Origin: Bacillota bacterium
GTDB lineage: Bacteria > Bacillota > Sulfobacillia > Sulfobacillales > JAIMBI01
Length of the DNA: 33,577 nucleotides
Reading direction: 5' to 3'
NCBI GenBank assembly: GCA_021795575.1
Contig: JAJYPH010000019.1
Span: forward strand, 1 to 33,577
Part shown: positions 7,189 through 15,795 of the stretch, piece after piece
Numbering within the stretch: the stretch's first letter is position 1
Layout of the letters: each line of letters begins with the position of its first letter
Program-made: the position numbers and the translations under genes
Notes under the pieces: model-generated
The model's database searches: none
The model's input: only the letters and a program-made list of their open reading frames with translations
Told to the model about the DNA's origin: nothing

Positions 7189-8931
7189 ATGGTCCACCTA
7201 TCGCGGCGGGGAAGTGTCCGCGGACGATTTGCGTGGGGGGGGATGGCGGCGGCGGTCCTGTTGTTGGCGGCCGCCTGTGCGCCCAGCGCCGCGACCAGCA
7301 CGAAGCCGGCGAGCCACACCGGGTCGGGGCCGCAAGCTGGCGGCACCGTGGTGGATGCGCTGGGGCCGGTCACCGGCTTCGACTGGTATCTCCCGCTGAT
7401 GGCCGTGGCGTACAACAGCACCACCAACGCGACCGCCCAGTCGCTGCAGTACCTGGGACTTTATGTGACCGGCAGCAATGGTCTTCCGGACTACCAGCGC
7501 AGCGTGGCCAGTGACATCACGTGGAATAAGGCGGGGACCGTGTATACGGTCAAGCTGAATCCCAAGTGGCACTGGTCCAACGGCGCACCCGTGACGGCGT
7601 CCGACGTGCAGTTTGAGTGGCACATGATCCAGGCGGCCAGCGCGCCTTCGGCTCCAGCACCCTGGCCGTGGACCGGAGCGGGACCCACGGGCCTCGCCAC
7701 CCTGGTGAAGCAGTTCACCGTGGTGAACGCCCATGAGTTTCAGGTGACCACGGTGGCGCCCGAGAACCAGCTGTGGTTCCTCGGCCAACTGGGGGGATTC
7801 ATGCCCTTCCCGAAGGCGTCCTGGGACAAGTACCCCGGCCAGCCGGCCAAGGAACTGGCCTACCTGACCAAGAACGGCAGCAACCCTGCCTTTTTCTCGG
7901 TGATTGATGGGCCGTTCCGCTTGATTCAGGCCTCGCCGGAGCAGTCGTGGACCTTTGCGCCCAACCCGCACTACGATGGCCACCGTCCGTATCTGCACCG
8001 CCTGGTCTTTCAGTATGAGACGACCGACACCGCCGAGGTGAGTGGGCTGCAGACCGGGACGATTCAGGTCGGCTACCTGCCCGGGACGTCCTACGCAATC
8101 CGCAACACCTTGACGCTGGACCGCTTTGTGGCGCAGCCCCCGGCGGCCTTTGCCCGGGTGATGCTGAACTTCAAGAACCCGCAGGTGGGAGCCATCTTAA
8201 AGCAGCGGCCCGTGCGCGAGGCGATGCAGATGGGCATCGACCAGCAGACGATTATCCGCGCCGTGTTCAACGGGCTGGGGCTCCCAGGCGCCGGGGCCGT
8301 GGTGTCCATGTCGCCGTATCTCGACCCCGCCCTGAAGAAGCCGGTGTACCCCTTCAACATCAAGGGCGGCGTCAAGCTCCTGGAGGCCAACGGATGGCAC
8401 TTGGCGAACGGCGTGATGACCAATGCCTCCGGGCAGAAGCTCCAGTTCACCATGGACTACCCGTCCGGCAGCAGTTCCATTCTCGCGATGGTGCAGCTGC
8501 TGGCCCAGGACTGGTCGAAGGAAGGCATCCGGGTGTCTCTCAATGCGGTGCCGTTCCCGACCATGCTGCAGGACCACCGCCAGCCTGCTAAATGGCAGAT
8601 CCAGGGCGGACTGCTGCTGACCGGGGGCATCGGGTATCAGATCGACAACTCGGTGTTTGAAACCAACGGACCCTTGAATTTTGTCGGGTACTCGAATTCG
8701 CAGCTGGACTCGCTGATGGTCGCTGCGCTGAAGCCGCAAGCCTCGAAACAGGCGGCCATCCAAGCGGACTACGCGTATCAGGAGTTCCTCGCCCATCACC
8801 TGCCCAATCTGTGGATGCCGGTGGGCGACTCGTACACGATGATTGCCAAGACGGTCCATGGGGTGATCAGCTCGGTGCCGGTCAAGGGATCGTACGCCAT
8901 CTACCCGCAGTATTGGTGGGTGAGCAAGTAG
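7189..8931 (+). CDS. Peptide ABC transporter substrate-binding lipoprotein (SBP_bac_5, DppA/OppA type)
   Basis: This 580-residue extracellular solute-binding protein of the oligopeptide/dipeptide family has a lipoprotein signal peptide: a basic start, a hydrophobic stretch and the lipobox LAAAC with Cys30 as lipid anchor. Family features include the early VTASDVQFEWHM block, the TVAPENQLWFLGQLG region and the middle REAMQMGIDQQTIIRAVFNG helix. It should capture peptides or related solutes and hand them to the permeases encoded at 11.9-13.8 kb. GGAGGAG lies about 12 bases before the ATG. It has its own promoter and is followed by a strong hairpin, so it can be expressed above the downstream genes, as is common for binding proteins. 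No ATPase subunit gene is present nearby. Confidence 0.93.
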   Translation: MVHLSRRGSVRGRFAWGGMAAAVLLLAAACAPSAATSTKPASHTGSGPQAGGTVVDALGPVTGFDWYLPLMAVAYNSTTNATAQSLQYLGLYVTGSNGLPDYQRSVASDITWNKAGTVYTVKLNPKWHWSNGAPVTASDVQFEWHMIQAASAPSAPAPWPWTGAGPTGLATLVKQFTVVNAHEFQVTTVAPENQLWFLGQLGGFMPFPKASWDKYPGQPAKELAYLTKNGSNPAFFSVIDGPFRLIQASPEQSWTFAPNPHYDGHRPYLHRLVFQYETTDTAEVSGLQTGTIQVGYLPGTSYAIRNTLTLDRFVAQPPAAFARVMLNFKNPQVGAILKQRPVREAMQMGIDQQTIIRAVFNGLGLPGAGAVVSMSPYLDPALKKPVYPFNIKGGVKLLEANGWHLANGVMTNASGQKLQFTMDYPSGSSSILAMVQLLAQDWSKEGIRVSLNAVPFPTMLQDHRQPAKWQIQGGLLLTGGIGYQIDNSVFETNGPLNFVGYSNSQLDSLMVAALKPQASKQAAIQADYAYQEFLAHHLPNLWMPVGDSYTMIAKTVHGVISSVPVKGSYAIYPQYWWVSK

Positions 8932-8974
8932 ACCGCACCGTTGGCACCGGTGGATTCTCAGTAGCCCGGACACC

Positions 8975-9002
8975 GGGGGCGGGCCGGGCACGGCCCGCCC
9001 CC
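8975..9002 (+). terminator. 11-bp GC hairpin after the binding-protein gene
   Basis: Exact inverted repeats GGGGGCGGGCC (8975-8985) and its complement (8992-9002) surround a 6-base loop. They lie 44 bases after the binding-protein stop and before tldD. There is no U-tract, so it may be a partial terminator or an mRNA 3' stabiliser that sets the binding protein above the downstream genes. Confidence 0.5.
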
Positions 9003-9049
9003 GCGTCCAGGGTAAGGGCGGCAGGAGACCGCAGAGTGGGGGGAGCCCG

Positions 9050-10477
9050 GTGGGCAGCAGTGGGCAGCATGGTGCGGTGACGACCTGGGATGCCGGCTTG
9101 GAGGAGACCCTGCGCCAGATCGTGGGGCGTCAGGCCGTGGACTACGTTGAGTTGCGTCTAGAGGTGAATGAAGCCACCGTCATTGAGCTGATGGGTACGA
9201 CCCCGCAGCGGGTGGACCACCAGCGGGATGTGGGCGGCAACGTGCGGGCGGTCTCTGGGGGGTACGTGGGCTTTGTGCACTTCGATGGCTGGAACCAGTT
9301 GGAGGCGTGCGTTCGTGAAGCCGTGCAGCTGGCGCAGTGGGGCGAAGCCGCCAGCCTGGGTCCACGCGACGGCTGGGCACCCAGCCAGGTGGTTCAGCTG
9401 CGCGCGCGGGTGCCGTACGGCGAAGACCCACGCGGTGTCTCACTGGAAGAGAAGCTGAGTCTGCTGCAGGGATATGCCGACCTGGGCCTGTCGGCCTCCT
9501 CGGCCATCCAAAATGTGCAAACCCGCTACTTTGACCGCTATCGCCATCTGTTGTTCCTGAACAGCCGCGGCAGCGTGGTGGAGCAGGAGAAGATGGACCT
9601 GGGTGGCAGCGTCCTCATGGTGGCGCGACGTCAGGGGTCCGTCGCGCAGCGGGGCGTGAGCTTTGGGTCCTCCAACGATTTTGGTGCGGTGCGCGGGCTC
9701 GGCGATGAGGTGCGCGACGCCGCCCGCCAGGCGGTGCTGCTGCTGGAGGCGCCCGAAATTGTGGGCGGCGAGTACACCGTGGTCGTCGACCCCCACTTGG
9801 CCGGCGTGTTTGCGCATGAGGCGTTTGGTCATTTGAGCGAAGCGGACGGGCAGGTGGACGATGCCGGCCTCTTGCAGGCGATGCGGTTGGGGCGGCGGTT
9901 CGGGCCCAAGAATCTGCACATCTACGACACGGGGCGTGATGAGGGGAGCCGGGGATACCTGCCCGTGGACGACGAAGGGGTGGCGGCCCGGGACATCGAC
10001 CTCATCAGGGACGGGGAGTTGGTGGGGCGCCTGCATTCGTGCCGAACGGCGGGCACCCTGGGCGAACAGCCCACCGGCAACGCCCGCGCCCTGCACTACC
10101 GGTTTGCGCCCATCGTGCGCATGCGCAACACGGTCATCGCCCCGGGCGACACGCCGGTGGAGGGGCTGTTCCAGGGCATCAAGCGCGGGATTTACGCCAC
10201 CGGCAGTACGGGTGGGCAAACCAACGGGGAAGTGTTCGCGTTTCGGGCGGCCCAAGCCTATCTGATCGAAGACGGACGGATCACCCAGCCGCTGCGGAAC
10301 GCGGTGCTGACGGGCAACGTGTTTTCCACGCTCGACAACATCACGGCGATTGGCAGCGACTTCACCCGGTACGAGGGGGGAGGCGGGTGTGGCAAGGCTG
10401 GGCAGATGCCGCTGCCCGTCAGCCACCACGCGCCGTCGCTGCGCATTGAGCGATGCTTGGTGGGAGGTGGACGATGA
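9050..10477 (+). CDS. tldD: TldD-type metalloprotease (TldD/PmbA family, catalytic subunit)
   Basis: This 475-residue protein is close in length to E. coli TldD. It carries the metal site HEAFGH (His256, Glu257, His260) followed by LSEADGQ, and the late GGGCGKAGQ motif whose Cys447 matches the third zinc ligand of TldD. TldD acts with TldE/PmbA as a heterodimer that degrades small unfolded peptides and matures some modified peptides such as microcin B17. The start is GTG with a GGGGGAG site 7 bases upstream. The gene overlaps the TldE gene by an ATGA-type junction, which fits fixed-ratio synthesis. It lies between the peptide-binding protein and the permeases, suggesting that it trims imported peptides; that link is inference. 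Confidence 0.93.
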   Translation: MGSSGQHGAVTTWDAGLEETLRQIVGRQAVDYVELRLEVNEATVIELMGTTPQRVDHQRDVGGNVRAVSGGYVGFVHFDGWNQLEACVREAVQLAQWGEAASLGPRDGWAPSQVVQLRARVPYGEDPRGVSLEEKLSLLQGYADLGLSASSAIQNVQTRYFDRYRHLLFLNSRGSVVEQEKMDLGGSVLMVARRQGSVAQRGVSFGSSNDFGAVRGLGDEVRDAARQAVLLLEAPEIVGGEYTVVVDPHLAGVFAHEAFGHLSEADGQVDDAGLLQAMRLGRRFGPKNLHIYDTGRDEGSRGYLPVDDEGVAARDIDLIRDGELVGRLHSCRTAGTLGEQPTGNARALHYRFAPIVRMRNTVIAPGDTPVEGLFQGIKRGIYATGSTGGQTNGEVFAFRAAQAYLIEDGRITQPLRNAVLTGNVFSTLDNITAIGSDFTRYEGGGGCGKAGQMPLPVSHHAPSLRIERCLVGGGR

Positions 10478-11817
10478 CCATCACGGATCCCTTCGTGCAG
10501 CGGCTCACGAAGCCCCGCCGCGCGGGCGAGCAGGTGCTGCTGATGGAGGTGCATCGGCAGCAGATGAGCGCCCGGGTGCGGGGCGGTCAGCTGGAAGGGA
10601 TCGATCAGGGGCACGAGCACCACCAGGCGGTGCGGGTCCTGTCGGGGGGGCGGCTGGGGTATCAGGGCTCGCGCGCCGCCGACTGGGACGCACTGCTGGA
10701 CGGCGCACGTGCTGGGGCGCGGGGTGCGGACTTGGATGGGTTTGTCCTAAGCGCCCTGGGCCAAGGGCCCGCCTCCGACGCTTCGTCCGGGGATGCCGTC
10801 CGCGACCCCGCCCCGACCGACTTGGCGCACATGGCGCTCGCGATGGGTCGGGCCCTGTCGGGTGAGGCTCCCGAGGTGGTGCCCCAGGCGCAGGTGCAGT
10901 GGATGCGCCAATGGACGCGCCTGGTGGACGGGGACGGCGTGGAGCGGCGGTGGATGCGTACCGAAGGGCGCGCGGCCCTGAGCGGCCGGGCGGTTCGAGA
11001 TGGGGACTTCATGACCGTGGGGACCAATCGCGGGCAGTCGGGGGCCCTGCCCGATCCGGATGGGCTCTTAGACCACGTCCGGACCCGCCTCGCGTGGGGT
11101 CAGCGCATCGTGTCGCTGGAGGCCGCGGCGCTGCCCATCGTGTTCATGCCGCCCGTGGCCTTCAGCCTGCTGGCCCCGCTGCTGGCGCGGCTGTCCGCTC
11201 CGGCCGTCACCGCGAAAACCAGTCCGTGGTCGGATGCTCTCGGCACCCGGGTGGCCAATACCGAGGTGTCGCTGGGGAGTGACCCGGGCATCGCCGATGG
11301 GCCGCGCAGTGTTCCGTGGGATGACGAGGGGACGGCCACCCGCCGGGTCCCGCTCATCGACCACGGCGTGTTGCGTCACTGGATTCTGGATCGCCGGGCG
11401 GCTCACCACCTGGGCCAGCCGGCGCTGGGACTGGGATTCAGCGGAGAGTTGGGCAGTCCACCGACGCCCCGGCCCGCCAATGTCACGGTCATAGCCGGGT
11501 CAACGCCTTGGGAGGACCTACTCCAGTCCCATCCCCGCCTGCTGATTTTGGAGGGCTGGGTGGGGGGCCGGCCCGTCAACCCGCTGCGCGGGGAGATGGC
11601 CGGCACCGCCACGGGCTTGTACCTGGTGGACCATGGGGCCGTCGTGGGCCGCGTCAAAAATGTGGTGGTGTCTGTCAACGCCCTGGAGGCGTGGGGCAGC
11701 CGGCTCTCGTGCATGGGGGACGAACAGCACTGGGTGGGCGGCGGCATGATGCAGCTGGCGCCGGCTTGTCTGCCTCCCATCCTGGTTCAAGACGTCGCGG
11801 TCGCCGCCAAGTCATGA
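10474..11817 (+). CDS. tldE: TldE/PmbA-type subunit of the TldD/TldE protease
   Basis: This 447-residue TldD/PmbA-family protein lacks the HExxxH metal motif, as expected for the non-catalytic partner. Family signatures are RLSAPAVTAKTSPWSDALGT in the middle, the DDEGTATRRVPLIDHGVLRHWI block and the C-terminal GEMAGTATGLYLVDHG and VSVNALEAWGS stretches. I chose ATG at 10474, which overlaps the TldD stop (ATGA) and has GGGAGGTGG just upstream, over a frame beginning at 10453. The pair should form a cytoplasmic heterodimer. A GC hairpin follows at 11823. Confidence 0.9.
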   Translation: MTITDPFVQRLTKPRRAGEQVLLMEVHRQQMSARVRGGQLEGIDQGHEHHQAVRVLSGGRLGYQGSRAADWDALLDGARAGARGADLDGFVLSALGQGPASDASSGDAVRDPAPTDLAHMALAMGRALSGEAPEVVPQAQVQWMRQWTRLVDGDGVERRWMRTEGRAALSGRAVRDGDFMTVGTNRGQSGALPDPDGLLDHVRTRLAWGQRIVSLEAAALPIVFMPPVAFSLLAPLLARLSAPAVTAKTSPWSDALGTRVANTEVSLGSDPGIADGPRSVPWDDEGTATRRVPLIDHGVLRHWILDRRAAHHLGQPALGLGFSGELGSPPTPRPANVTVIAGSTPWEDLLQSHPRLLILEGWVGGRPVNPLRGEMAGTATGLYLVDHGAVVGRVKNVVVSVNALEAWGSRLSCMGDEQHWVGGGMMQLAPACLPPILVQDVAVAAKS

Positions 11818-11822
11818 AGCGA

Positions 11823-11840
11823 GGGGCCCAGCCGGGCCCC
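11823..11840 (+). terminator. Short GC hairpin between tldE and permease genes
   Basis: GGGGCCC (11823-11829) and GGGCCCC (11834-11840) form a perfect 7-bp stem with a 4-base loop, six bases after the tldE stop. There is no U-tract. It could attenuate rather than stop transcription into the permease genes 60 bases away. Confidence 0.35.
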
Positions 11841-11899
11841 CTTCGGACCAGAGGGCCACTGATAGGTGTCAGGACGATTGATGAAGAAGGGAGGCACCG

Positions 11900-12823
11900 A
11901 TGAGCACCAGTGAGAGCTCCGAGGCGGTGGCGTTGAAAAGCTCCGCGAGCGACGACGTGTGGATGCCCAGGAGCAGTTCGCGCACGGAGCGGGTGTGGCA
12001 GCATCCGCTGGCGCGGTGGGGCATTATCGTGCTGCTGGCCATCATTGGGTTCTCGTTTGTGGGGCCGAGCGTGTACCGCGCCAGTGCCTACACCCTGCAC
12101 ATGACGGCTCTCCTGCAGCCGCCCAGCGCGCGGTTCCCCCTGGGGACGAACAATTTGGGGCGCAACATGCTGGCACGGCTCATGCTGGGAGGACAAACCT
12201 CGCTGGAGGTGGGGTTTGCCGCCGCCATCGCGGGGATGACCATCGGGGTGGTGTACGGCTTGGTGGCGGGGTACTCGGGCGGATTCGTCGACGCCCTGAT
12301 GATGCGCATCGTGGACATGCTTCGCGCGATTCCCGGGCTCTTTCTGCTGCTGTTCGTGGACGCGATGGTCAAGCCCAGCCCGCTCATTCTGGTGTTCCTG
12401 ATCGCCGGCATTTCCTGGCATGGCGTAAGTCGGTTGGTGCGTGGGGAGGTGCTGCGGATCCGGTCGGAGGGGTACGTGGAAGCGGCCGTGGCCGCCGGAG
12501 CCTCCAAGGGCCTCATCATGCGGCAATACCTGTTTCCGAACGCCATCGGGGTGATTATTGTGTCCACCACGTTCGCCATCGCCGACGCCATTCTCGCGGT
12601 GGCCGGCCTGAGCTTTTTAGGACTCGGCCTGCCGCCGCCGCTGCCCAACTGGGGTGCGATGCTGGCCAACTCGATGGCCTACCTGCCGCAAAACGCGTGG
12701 TGGCTGGTTTATCCGCCCGGATTCATCATCCTGCTCACGGTGCTGTCGATTAATTTCATTGGCGACGGCGTGCGGGCGGCCTTTGGGCGCGGCGTGCGGC
12801 GGTCGGCACGGAGGGGAGCCTAA
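11900..12823 (+). CDS. Peptide ABC transporter permease, DppC/OppC type
   Basis: This 307-residue inner-membrane permease has one N-terminal membrane segment, a periplasmic stretch containing FPLGTNNLGRNMLARLMLGG, and then the BPD_transp_1 domain. That domain has about five segments and the coupling loop EAAVAAGASKGLIMRQYLFPN, which contacts the ATPase. The order and motif place it in the DppC/OppC group. ATG at 11900 has GGGAGG about 6 bases upstream. Its stop TAA overlaps the ATG of the next permease (TAATG). It probably works with the binding lipoprotein encoded at 7.2 kb; the ATPases must be encoded elsewhere. Confidence 0.92.
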   Translation: MSTSESSEAVALKSSASDDVWMPRSSSRTERVWQHPLARWGIIVLLAIIGFSFVGPSVYRASAYTLHMTALLQPPSARFPLGTNNLGRNMLARLMLGGQTSLEVGFAAAIAGMTIGVVYGLVAGYSGGFVDALMMRIVDMLRAIPGLFLLLFVDAMVKPSPLILVFLIAGISWHGVSRLVRGEVLRIRSEGYVEAAVAAGASKGLIMRQYLFPNAIGVIIVSTTFAIADAILAVAGLSFLGLGLPPPLPNWGAMLANSMAYLPQNAWWLVYPPGFIILLTVLSINFIGDGVRAAFGRGVRRSARRGA

Positions 12824-13776
12824 TGGCGCGCGTAGTGTTGCAGCGGGTATTGCAGTCGCTGCCGACGCTGTTCTTTCTCACGTTCTTGAGTTTCGGTCTC
12901 CTGCACATCGTGCCAGGGGGACCGGCGGTGATCATGCTGGGCAACAACGCGACCCCGCAGCTCATTGCGCAGCTCAACCGCTCGATGGGCCTCAACAAGC
13001 CGATTTACGTGCAGTACGCGATCTGGCTGGAGCACCTGCTGCACGGCAATTTGGGGTACGCGTACACCCAGCACGCGTCGGTGTTGAGCCTCATCGGGGA
13101 GAATCTGCCCCGCACCCTCATCCTGGTGCTGACGGCGATCGTGCTGTCGCACGCCATCTCCATCTGGCTGGGCGTCATGCAGGCTACGCGCAACGCGACC
13201 CGCCGCGACCACGCGATCTCGGTGGGGACGTACTTCTTCTACTGCATGCCCGTGTTCTGGCTGGGCCTGATGGTGGTGTCGGTGTTTGCCGTGGATCTGC
13301 GGTGGTTCCCCTCGGGGGGCATCTCGAATCCGTTGAGCACGGGGTCGCCGGTCGCAGATTACATTGACCATCTGTTCCTCCCGGTGGTCGTGCTGGTGAT
13401 TGGCACCGTGGCCGGCTGGACCCGGTTCGTGCGCGGTTCCATGGTGGAGACCCTGGACCAAGACTACATCCGCACCGCACGCGCGAAAGGCATCTCGGAG
13501 TTGCGCGTCTTCTACGTGCACGCGCTGCGCAATTCGATCATCCCACTCATCACGTTGGCCGGGATGTCCCTGCCCGGGCTGTTCAGTGGCGCGTTGATCA
13601 TTGAGATGATCTTCAACTATCCCGGGATGGGCCTCCTGTTTTGGAATGCCGCGCAGCAGCGAGACTTTCCGGTACTCATGGCGGTGGTCCTGATGGTGGG
13701 GGTGCTGGGCATTCTCGGAAACCTGCTGGCCGACCTGCTGTACGCCATGGTGGATCCCCGGATTCGCTACAGCTGA
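12823..13776 (+). CDS. Peptide ABC transporter permease, DppB/OppB type
   Basis: This 317-residue permease starts with the typical DppB helix (residues 9-29, ending in HIVPGGPA) and the region QLNRSMGLNKPIYVQYAIWL. The transmembrane domain follows, with the coupling loop DYIRTARAKGISELRVFYVH and a C-terminal DLLYAMVDPRIRYS ending typical of the family. Its ATG overlaps the preceding stop (TAATG), implying translational coupling. The C-type permease before B-type order is the reverse of the common dppABCDF order. The S53 protease gene follows after 30 bases. Confidence 0.92.
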   Translation: MARVVLQRVLQSLPTLFFLTFLSFGLLHIVPGGPAVIMLGNNATPQLIAQLNRSMGLNKPIYVQYAIWLEHLLHGNLGYAYTQHASVLSLIGENLPRTLILVLTAIVLSHAISIWLGVMQATRNATRRDHAISVGTYFFYCMPVFWLGLMVVSVFAVDLRWFPSGGISNPLSTGSPVADYIDHLFLPVVVLVIGTVAGWTRFVRGSMVETLDQDYIRTARAKGISELRVFYVHALRNSIIPLITLAGMSLPGLFSGALIIEMIFNYPGMGLLFWNAAQQRDFPVLMAVVLMVGVLGILGNLLADLLYAMVDPRIRYS

Positions 13777-13806
13777 TGTGATCCCACGCACCGAGGAGGC
13801 GATGAT

Positions 13807-15738
13807 ATGCAGTGGCCGACGAAGGTTCTGGTGACCGCCGCGTTGGTGATGACCGCCATGGGCGGGGGACTGGGCGGGAGCGCGCCCGCCGCCGCGGCGC
13901 CCTACGGATCGAGTGGGGGCCCGGGCAGGGCCACGGTGTTGGGCACCACGCCCGCCACCACCCCGATGACGGTGAGCATCATCTTTAAGGTGCGGCACCA
14001 AACCCAGCTGACGCGGCGCATCGCGGCGGTGTCCACGCCGGGGCCGCTGTTTCGGCACTATCTGTCCGTGGCGCAGTTCGCGGCCGCCTACGGCCAAAGC
14101 TCCCAGACGATTTCCCGCCTGACGCAGTACCTGTCGCAGTTCGGGATCACGAGCGACGTGATGGCCAACAACCTGGTGGTGACCGCCCAGGGCACGGCCG
14201 GGGCGTTCGACCAGGCGTTTCGCGTCCGCATTCAGAACCAGCAGTACGGCGGCCAGACGTTCCACGCGCCTAAGGGCGCCCCCACCATCCCGGATGGCAT
14301 GGGCGGCAAGGTGCTGGCCGTGCTGGGGCTGAGCAACTACGGGCAGGCGAAAAGCCAGCTGACCATGCCCGTGGGCATGAGTCAGGCCGCCACGAATGCG
14401 AACACGCCGCCGGCGGGCATGCGCACACCCGCAGACCTGGTTGGCCAGTACAATGTGGCGCCGCTGTACAGCGCGGGCTTCACCGGCCAGGGCCAAACCA
14501 TCGGCATCGTGACGCTGGCGGCGCTGAACCCCAGCGACGCGTACACGTTCTGGGCCGACAACCAGATCGCGGTGCTGGCCAATCGGCTGAGCCTGGTCAA
14601 CGTGGATGGGGGCCCGGGTCCCGTCTCCCTGAAGTCCGGTTCCACCGAAACCACGGTGGACGTGGAGCAGTCGGGTGCGCTCGCGCCCCAGGCGCGCATC
14701 ATCGTGTACCAAGCGCCCAACGGCGGGGGGACGGGCTTTGTGGATGCCTACTTCACGGCCGTGACGCAGGACGTGGCGGGATCGGTCTCGTCCAGCTGGG
14801 GTACCAGCGAAACCGCGGTCATGAAGGGCATTCGCCAGGGGTTCGTGTCACCCGGGTATCCCCAGGCGTTCACCGAGGCTTACATGGAGGCGGCCGTCCA
14901 GGGCATTTCCATGTTTGCCGCGTCGGGTGACGCGGGCGCGTATGCGGCGTCGCGGGCCAACGGCGGGCCGACCAACCTTTCGGTGGGCATGCCGTCGGAC
15001 AGCCCGTACGTGACGTCGGCCGGAGGCACCACGCTGCCCGGCACACAAACCTACACGACGAAAGCTGGTACCTTCACGGTGACGGTGCCCCAGCAGCGGA
15101 CCTGGGGGCGTGACTACCTGTTCCCCTTCTGGCAGCAGTTTGGATTCCCGTCCGAGGCCGCGTGGGCGACGCTGCATGCGGTGGGCAGCGGCGGAGGATA
15201 CAGCCAGCTGTATTCGACGCCCGCGTATCAACGGGGGGTGCCCGGGGTCAACGCCTTCAGTGCCGTGCCGTGGCTCACCCCCATCAACAACAACACCGCC
15301 TGGCAGTTCAATCCCAGCCCGAGCGTCGTGGTGGGGACGGCGTCGGGGCGCAACATTCCGGATCTGGCGATGAACGCCGACCCGCAGACGGGGTATGCGG
15401 TGTACAGCACCCTGTTTGATTCGGCCGCGCATCCGTCGGACTGGTTGCAGATCGGGGGGACCAGCTTTGTGGCCCCCCAGCTGGCTGGCCTCACCGCGCT
15501 CATCAACGGGGCGGTGGGGGCGCGCGTCGGCTTCTGGAACCCACAGATCTATCGGTTTGCCACGGGCGGGTCCTCGCCGTTTCATCCGCTGGACACCACC
15601 GGGACGAGCAACGACAACCTCTACTACACGGGGACGGCCGGCGCCGTCTACAACCCCGGCAGTGGTCTCGGGACGCCGAACATCGCGGCGCTTGCCCGTC
15701 AGTTCCAGATGTCGGGAGGCGGGTCCCCGGCAAGCTGA
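13807..15738 (+). CDS. Secreted S53 family serine-carboxyl peptidase (kumamolisin/sedolisin type), prepro form
   Basis: This 643-residue secreted protease has a signal peptide (about residues 1-32, ending near APAAAAP) and a pro-kumamolisin activation domain (about 45-185, with FRHYLSVAQFAAAYGQ and FDQAFRVRIQNQQYGG). The catalytic domain begins near residue 200. The Ser-Glu-Asp triad is complete: Glu281 and Asp285 in TETTVDVE and Ser553 in GGTSFVAPQ, with the oxyanion Asp375 in AASGDAGAY. The C-terminal GSGLGTPN loop fits the calcium site. Known members work at acidic pH and often at high temperature. GAGGAGG lies a few bases upstream of ATG. It follows the DppB-type permease by 30 bases, so release of peptides outside the cell is probably coupled to their uptake. 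Confidence 0.95.
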   Translation: MQWPTKVLVTAALVMTAMGGGLGGSAPAAAAPYGSSGGPGRATVLGTTPATTPMTVSIIFKVRHQTQLTRRIAAVSTPGPLFRHYLSVAQFAAAYGQSSQTISRLTQYLSQFGITSDVMANNLVVTAQGTAGAFDQAFRVRIQNQQYGGQTFHAPKGAPTIPDGMGGKVLAVLGLSNYGQAKSQLTMPVGMSQAATNANTPPAGMRTPADLVGQYNVAPLYSAGFTGQGQTIGIVTLAALNPSDAYTFWADNQIAVLANRLSLVNVDGGPGPVSLKSGSTETTVDVEQSGALAPQARIIVYQAPNGGGTGFVDAYFTAVTQDVAGSVSSSWGTSETAVMKGIRQGFVSPGYPQAFTEAYMEAAVQGISMFAASGDAGAYAASRANGGPTNLSVGMPSDSPYVTSAGGTTLPGTQTYTTKAGTFTVTVPQQRTWGRDYLFPFWQQFGFPSEAAWATLHAVGSGGGYSQLYSTPAYQRGVPGVNAFSAVPWLTPINNNTAWQFNPSPSVVVGTASGRNIPDLAMNADPQTGYAVYSTLFDSAAHPSDWLQIGGTSFVAPQLAGLTALINGAVGARVGFWNPQIYRFATGGSSPFHPLDTTGTSNDNLYYTGTAGAVYNPGSGLGTPNIAALARQFQMSGGGSPAS

Positions 15739-15757
15739 CCGCCGTGCCTGTGGCGCA

Positions 15758-15794
15758 CCGCCGCTGCCGGGGGCCGTGAGGCCGCCGGCGGCGG
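15758..15794. terminator. Candidate hairpin between convergent S53 and nitrilase genes
   Basis: CCGCCGCTG at 15758-15766 can pair with 15786-15794 (nine pairs, one of them G-T), enclosing a small GGCC/GGCC stem. It lies in the 57-base gap between two convergent stop codons, where a two-way terminator is expected. There is no T-run, so it is only a candidate. Confidence 0.35.
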
Positions 15795-15795
15795 G

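Noticed and set aside
12820-14712. 630-codon open frame on the minus strand
   Set aside because: It is antisense to the DppB-type permease and S53 protease genes, whose catalytic motifs are intact. Its product is His/Arg-rich without domains, a typical GC-rich shadow frame.
15781-15792. GCCGCCGGCGGC perfect palindrome as an operator
   Set aside because: Such GC-only palindromes are expected often in this base composition, and it lies between convergent genes rather than in a promoter region.
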